Source: Reticulascus tulasneorum (Eukaryota > Ascomycota > Sordariomycetes > Glomerellales > Reticulascaceae). From it: DNA of 64,000 nucleotides. The notes under the pieces were generated by a model that saw only the letters and a list, made by a program, of their open reading frames with translations, ran no database searches and was not told where the DNA came from. The stretch lies in assembly GCA_001557505.1 (NCBI GenBank), contig LSAX01000011.1, forward strand, positions 1,178,001-1,242,000, in the 5' to 3' direction. The translations under genes were made by a program, and so were the position numbers. Positions 59,032-64,000 of this stretch are shown one piece after another; the stretch's first letter is position 1, and every line of letters begins with the position of its first letter.

Positions 59032-60781
59032 CGTGAATGAAGTTGCGGGGGTCAACGAGAAGGGGGTGAACCAGTGCCAAGTCCAGTCCAGTGCTATCCA
59101 GCTGAATGCAAGCTACAGCGCTTAAGCTCCCAAACTCTTTAGCAAATGCGCAAAGCGCAGACCAGGCATGATGCTTTACCTTCCCAACTCGCTTGCATCA
59201 ACTCCAGAAGTGGCTAATAACCAGGTAGCGGGTAAGATACTGTAGTACGTATGGCGCAGGAGGCTTCAAAGCATTGCAGGTGTGCGGTGGTCGTTATCTG
59301 TTTGCCCGGGGTTGACACATGCATTTGGCCAAAAAATCTGAAAGGTTATGCCCCAACCCTCGCATTAGGAGGAATGAAAGCGAGCCTGAACGAAAGTACC
59401 CCACAGTAGCTGGAGCACCCCCTTGCAGGAAACTAAGTTGACAGTCGCCCCCTTGCACCGGTTTTGGCCTACTCGAGCGACAAAGACCTCCCCTAAATGG
59501 TCCCCGCTGAGCCTGTGTCGTCCAGGCAGCCCCCAGTGTGCCATATGGAATCACCAGTTTTTCAGGGCCCTCCTTCCAGTTTGCTTTCCGTCTGACTGCC
59601 AGGGGGGGCTGTGCCAGTGTAAATTGCTCCCCATGTTTCATTTGGAATTCACGGTAAGTCCGGACGATCAGAACGAAACGAAAGATGGCCAAGGTTTTGC
59701 CCAGGCGCTCCCATTGCAAGCGCATCGGTTTGTCCCCGCTGGTGACGAAGCATAGAGATATTTGGAACCATACGCTGGGATCGGTAGATGGATGGGAAAG
59801 TAACCTGGAATCGCTTCGCTGCGTACCCTGTGTTCCGGCCAAGAAGCTCTTGGTTTAGCCACCAAGCTTATTACCGCAGGTTCAGATGTAAGTTTCCGCA
59901 CTAAATCCGTAAAGCCTGATAATTTGATACATACTACGGACTACTACGTACGACGTAGCTTGAAGTCATGACGTGAACAAAAGCCACAGCTTTCACATTC
60001 GTGCCTTATCCCGGGCAGCCAGCCACACCGACTAAACAAAAAAGATTGGCACAATCAATCAATCTGTGCCCCCCGCGCACCCCTGCCCGCCCCAACCCCT
60101 TGCCGATGTCCCGTCCCCGTCCAATTCCAGGGAAAACCCACCCACACACTCCCCCAAGACCACACCTCCCCCATCCCGCTAGCAAACTATCAACACCACG
60201 AGACCCCGTCGAACGCAAGCTTGGCCAACATCCAAGCCCTGACGAAAGCGTATAGAAAACGTGGCGGCAAGTGGTATAATACACAACCCCCGCTCCTCGA
60301 TTACGACCATCGGAGAACCACATGCTCCCGTCCGTGTCCTCTCTACACCAATTGAACTTCCAGGAACGCTGTTCCCTCCTATACACCGTTCCGATCCGTC
60401 GACGATAAACGCGCCCTCAGCCACCCTTTCATGACGTGAACGATACCTTCCACAAGCTTCCGCTTTCCTCCCCCCCGTCCGCGGCCTTTGAGCAACTTCT
60501 TCTCCGTGTTTGATTACAAAGGAATCCTACCGTGGCTTTGTTTCACGCAAGCTCCATCTAGTGCTGCTTTGCCAAGTAACACAATCCTCAACCGCGCCTT
60601 GCTCGTGCCAGCGAACAAACGAGCAGCGCCACAAAGCTATTGTGTCCTCGTCACACACGAACCTCCTTTATCAACCACGCTCGCCGCCGTTTGTCTTGCC
60701 TCACGAACCTCCACCCACAACCCCCACGATCAAGACTAAAGGACAATTCGTCTGTGACAATCCCCATAATCTCCTCTCAAG
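59032..60781. other. Divergent region (Tfb5 / PY-motif membrane protein)
   Basis: 1.75 kb without a supportable gene. A TACTACGTACGACGTAG stretch lies at about 59942-59958. From about 60050 the plus strand becomes C-rich and A/C-rich, fitting a promoter and long leader for the gene at 60782. Confidence 0.5.
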
Positions 60782-61381
60782 ATGTCTACCCAAGGCGGTG
60801 ACCAAATCTCCAACGACCAGGGCAACATCTTCACCAACCAGCCCTATGCCTGGATTCTGACCCCTCTTACCGTCTTCGTCGCCATTGGCCTTCTCGCCAC
60901 CTGTTTCCAGGTCAGGCGACGACGCCGCCTTCGACGTCTCGGGCTCAGCCCCTCCGATCCAGAGTATCAGGCACGCCTTGCCGGCGGTAGTGTCGCCGAC
61001 ACCCGCAATCGCACAGGCAGACCCGCGAATGCGCGGACGGGGAGATGGAATTGGCCCTCGCGCTCCGAGGAGGGCCTGAACGAGCTGGGCGAGGCGCCGC
61101 CAGCATACGAACATAAGCCTAAGGGCCAGGGGGTGGGCAGTGACGAGAGCGTGGAGCTTGCACCGATGGGGAGAACGCAGACGGGCGGCGCCTCGGTCGT
61201 TGTACCGGCTACTGCTGTCACCGCAGCTGCAACAAACGAGCCTGCACCGCCAGGGTATCTTGATGCGACGGGGGGATCGACATCAACAGGTTCTCCTCCG
61301 CCCGCAACGAGCCCTCCTCCACCCACGGTCACAAGTCCTCCTCCCGCAATATTACCAAGCAGCACGCATAGATTTGCATAG
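60782..61381 (+). CDS. Small single-pass membrane protein with two PY motifs
   Basis: A single exon encodes 199 residues. A short polar N-terminus is followed by one membrane helix at about 23-42 (AWILTPLTVFVAIGLLATCF) and a strongly basic stop (RRRRRLRRL), so the N-terminus should be outside and the rest cytosolic. The tail contains PPAY at 106-109 and PPGY at 156-159, ligands for WW domains of Rsp5/NEDD4 ubiquitin ligases, then a PPP-rich end. Size and layout recall the yeast Rcr1/Rcr2 and related Rsp5 adaptors, which direct membrane proteins to the vacuole, but I see no sequence match strong enough to assign that family. It may instead be an uncharacterised fungal protein. The start is the first ATG after a long leader. 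Confidence 0.75.
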   Translation: MSTQGGDQISNDQGNIFTNQPYAWILTPLTVFVAIGLLATCFQVRRRRRLRRLGLSPSDPEYQARLAGGSVADTRNRTGRPANARTGRWNWPSRSEEGLNELGEAPPAYEHKPKGQGVGSDESVELAPMGRTQTGGASVVVPATAVTAAATNEPAPPGYLDATGGSTSTGSPPPATSPPPPTVTSPPPAILPSSTHRFA

Positions 61382-62062
61382 GACCACATTCTGGCTTTGT
61401 AGCGATATTGATCCAGCGGCATATAGAACCGGGAATTGGCGTTCAGGAATTGAAACATTAGATACCATGTTGGGACAAGCAAGAATTGATGAGACGAGCG
61501 GGGGGTGAATGTATCAACAGTTTCGCATTACGAAGGCTCTTGAGGATGAGAACAAGAGAGGAGTTGCGGGCTGCGCTTGTTGGATTTTGCTTTGCTGGGA
61601 TGGACGAGCTAATTTTGCGGAGCGATGCATGGCGACGAGAGACGAGATGAATAACCGAAATCCCCAAGGCGTACTATGTATGCCGGATATCGGTATTCGC
61701 TAGCATCAATAACAATGAATCATAATACTCAAGAGCTCTCAAGGCCGACGTCAGTCGTGAGCCCATCACTTGGCGTGTTGGTGCTTGAATAATCATAGTA
61801 AAACTTGACTCAGCGACAAATGTGCATTAAGAGCACAGGACATATTTCATCAGACAAATAGTTTGCAATGTACAATGTTCCTTCAATTTCCTACAATCTG
61901 TCTGTCATAACATCTGGCATCTACTTCAGCTATGCATCCAGTTGTCCTCTTGCAATGTGAACAGATCCCTCAGCCTTTGTCAACGCCAAACCAAGCAATG
62001 CAATGCCTAACCATCTAAGTTCAATGACCCAGCCCATCTAGTATAATCGCTCAGTCTCGACC
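61382..62062. other. Convergent 3' region (PY-motif protein / nucleoporin)
   Basis: About 680 bases between convergent stops, moderately AT-rich towards the right. No gene was seen. Confidence 0.55.
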
Positions 62063-64000
62063 TCAATTTTGGTTCGCACCCTTGTTCGCCTCCAAGGCTC
62101 CCGCTAGTGCTTGCGCAGAGTCCTTGGTCTTCACCTGTACCATCCATGTCTCAAGCCCTGTGCCATCTTCACTAGAGGTGGTGAGCTTGACGTACTTCTC
62201 CTCCGATCTGTACTTCTCCGTGGGAAGGACAGTTCGATTGATCACAATATGGCCACGAGGCTCTGCTCTGAGAAGCATTCGCACTGCGCCTGAAGTGTTG
62301 TGCTTTAGAAGACGGAAGGTCCCCACGCCCTTCGTAGTCCATGGACTCTTGGCCTTAGGGGTGTCGTTGCCACTATCCGACCCCTGTCCCGGCGGGATGA
62401 ATTTCAAAATCTTCGCCCGAACCTCGTAAACAATCGTCTCATCCTCTTCGCCTGGCCCTCCCTCGGTCAGAGTAATCTGCGCGTGCTTCGTTTCTTCACC
62501 GTCATCAGCATTACCACCTCCTTCCCGGTCGGTGGTCGGTTCTGGTGTGCCATTAGCCGGTGTCGTGGCTAGGCTGGAGGCTCCGCCAAAGTTGAAAGGT
62601 GAGTTGGTCCCAGTAGTCGAGGCGCCATTACCCGGTGCTTGCAAGTTACCGAACATGGAAAGGGCAGGCTGTGCTGGCTTCGGGCCAAAAAGAGAACCGG
62701 CGTTCGACTGAGCTTGGGGTTGCGGCGAAGCCGATGTGAAGTTGAAGGATGGTGCAGAAGCTGGATTGGCTCCAAACATTGGCTTCGCCGGAGTAGCAGC
62801 CTGCGCTGGAGCGCTACCTCCGCCGAAATTGAACAGCGAAGTCGAAGCTGGAGCGGAGGGAGCAGTGGGTTGAGACCCGCCTGCAGCACCAAACTGGAAC
62901 GGGGAGTTGGAAGGAGGAGCGGCGGTATTTGAGCTGCCTGCACCAAATGCGAACGGGTTAGAGTTGGCAGAGGGACCCGATGAACCCCCAGAGAAGTTGA
63001 ACATGCCCCCTGAAGCAGTAGATGGTGCCGCATTGCTGCTCCCATTGTTCGACGCGAATGGATTGCGAATCGGCTCTCCACCTCCACTTCCCGAACCGGA
63101 ATTGAAGGTGAAGGCGCCACCGCCGCCAGCACCAAAGGTAACTGGTCCGGTCGACTGTGGTGCCGAGCTTGCGTTTCCGAACGGATTGTTCGGTGCCGCA
63201 TTTTGGGGTCCTCCGAAATTGAACAACGAAGTCGAAGGTCCAGAAGAAGGTTCAGCGAAAAGCCTCTTCGCCGGTGACGGCTCGTCTTGCTTCATAGGAC
63301 TGCCACCGAAGAGGGGATTGGCGGTGGAAGTGGGGGCTTTGGGGGTTCCGAAAAGGGGATTCGATTCGGTTGTCGCAGGCCCATTGGGCTTGCTGGCTCC
63401 GAAGTTGAACATTGTCGAAGCGGATGATGGGGGGGTAGAGGATGGGGGCTTGGTAGAGTCCCCATTGCTTCCTAAGCCAGCCCCAAACGCGGGTGTTGGA
63501 GCGGAGCCGACCGAACCAAAGCCGGGCGAGCTGCCAAAGGCCGGCTTGCTGCTCCCAAACAACGTGCTGGACTGGAAAGAGCTAGCCGTGCCAGTGGAGG
63601 TAGGGGCTGTTGAGGGATTGCCGAAAAGGGCTGGCTTGGTAGGCTCCACGGAGGGAGGCTCGGCTGCCTTGCCAAAGAGAGTAGATGATTGCAGAACAGA
63701 ACCACTGGGCTTCGCTGATCCGAACAAGTTCGAAGCTGGCGCGGCGGGTGTCACTTGGGCTGTGTCAGCCTTCGCAGCCGAGCCAAACTGGAATAGCGAG
63801 CCGGCTGGCTTGGCGACAGTTTCTGCGTCCTTCTTCGGCTCACCAAAGGGTGTCTTGGGTTGGAAAAGCGAGGAACCGAGGGATGATTCAGATGCTTTAG
63901 GGGTAAAGCCGCCGAATGGCGATTTGGCTGGAGGCTTGGAGGTGTTCTCCTTGTCGGATTCCCCGGACTTCTCAGTCTCTCCCGACGATTCGGCCGGTGT
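62063..64000 (-). CDS. FG nucleoporin with C-terminal Ran-binding domain (Nup2/Nup50-like), partial
   Basis: The frame is open from the window edge to the stop, giving the last 645 residues; the N-terminus lies beyond 64000. The protein is a mobile nuclear-basket nucleoporin that binds Ran-GTP and importins. Numerous FG units (NLFG, LFNFGG, FQFG, NPFG, FTFN) are spaced by Ser/Ala/Pro/Gly-rich linkers, up to about 180 residues before the end. An acidic hinge follows (GGGNADDGEETKHAQ). The C-terminal RanBD has EDETIVYEVRAKILKF, WTTKGVGTFRLLKHN, RMLLRAEPRGHIVINR and a final amphipathic helix. FG repeats plus one C-terminal RanBD is the Nup2/Nup50 arrangement; the importin-binding N-terminal segment cannot be checked here. 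No intron is visible in this part. Confidence 0.93.
   Translation of the reverse strand, partial: TPAESSGETEKSGESDKENTSKPPAKSPFGGFTPKASESSLGSSLFQPKTPFGEPKKDAETVAKPAGSLFQFGSAAKADTAQVTPAAPASNLFGSAKPSGSVLQSSTLFGKAAEPPSVEPTKPALFGNPSTAPTSTGTASSFQSSTLFGSSKPAFGSSPGFGSVGSAPTPAFGAGLGSNGDSTKPPSSTPPSSASTMFNFGASKPNGPATTESNPLFGTPKAPTSTANPLFGGSPMKQDEPSPAKRLFAEPSSGPSTSLFNFGGPQNAAPNNPFGNASSAPQSTGPVTFGAGGGGAFTFNSGSGSGGGEPIRNPFASNNGSSNAAPSTASGGMFNFSGGSSGPSANSNPFAFGAGSSNTAAPPSNSPFQFGAAGGSQPTAPSAPASTSLFNFGGGSAPAQAATPAKPMFGANPASAPSFNFTSASPQPQAQSNAGSLFGPKPAQPALSMFGNLQAPGNGASTTGTNSPFNFGGASSLATTPANGTPEPTTDREGGGNADDGEETKHAQITLTEGGPGEEDETIVYEVRAKILKFIPPGQGSDSGNDTPKAKSPWTTKGVGTFRLLKHNTSGAVRMLLRAEPRGHIVINRTVLPTEKYRSEEKYVKLTTSSEDGTGLETWMVQVKTKDSAQALAGALEANKGANQN

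Noticed and set aside
62569..63201. Open frame of 210 codons within the nucleoporin region
   Set aside because: Out-of-frame shadow of the FG-repeat coding sequence; no independent motif.

Overview
The window is nuclear DNA from a filamentous ascomycete (Pezizomycotina, probably Sordariomycetes or a close class; the class is inference). The evidence is short 46-96 nt introns with fungal branch points (CTRAC, TACTAAC), gene families restricted to filamentous fungi (CFEM membrane protein, But2-type secreted protein, GPI-anchored GH72 glucanosyltransferase, UncA-type kinesin-3, Zn2Cys6 regulator), and gene-free stretches of 1-4 kb. There is no bacterial, viral, CRISPR or intact transposon signal.

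Layout, left to right. Left third: a Uds1-like septation protein (4282-6575, +), a complete kinesin-3 motor (10992-16278, +), a small secreted But2-domain protein (18412-18900, +) and a GNAT acetyltransferase (21559-20740, -). Middle: a Zn2Cys6 transcription factor (24977-27066, +) convergent with an SPX protein with three membrane helices (29237-27668, -), then Mpp10 (33500-35752, +), a GH72 glucanosyltransferase (38121-36575, -), the F-BAR/C1/SH3 protein Bzz1 (43049-40719, -) and, divergent from it, the mRNA-export helicase Dbp5 (44289-45911, +). Right third: a CFEM protein with a very long cytoplasmic tail (47922-50695, +), a 1560-residue MFS-like protein (55889-51106, -), a dienoyl-CoA isomerase (57345-58320, +), TFIIH subunit Tfb5 (59031-58697, -), a small PY-motif membrane protein (60782-61381, +) and the C-terminal part of an FG nucleoporin with a Ran-binding domain (64000-62063, -, runs off the window).

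The genes do not form one pathway or a biosynthetic cluster. Most are housekeeping functions (ribosome biogenesis, mRNA export, transcription and repair, nuclear transport, vesicle traffic, actin and endocytosis) mixed with cell-wall and surface functions. All gene models were rebuilt by hand from splice signals and reading-frame phase.

The most unusual items are: two introns that only work as GC-AG introns (in Tfb5 and the MFS-like gene); a CFEM domain with Ser in place of the usual haem-binding Asp, attached to a receptor-like architecture; a G25 homopolymer inside the GH72 intron that precedes the catalytic nucleophile; a recurring TACCT(N)AGGTA palindrome in intergenic DNA; and tandem splice choices in the transcription factor. 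I found no convincing wholly new multi-gene system.
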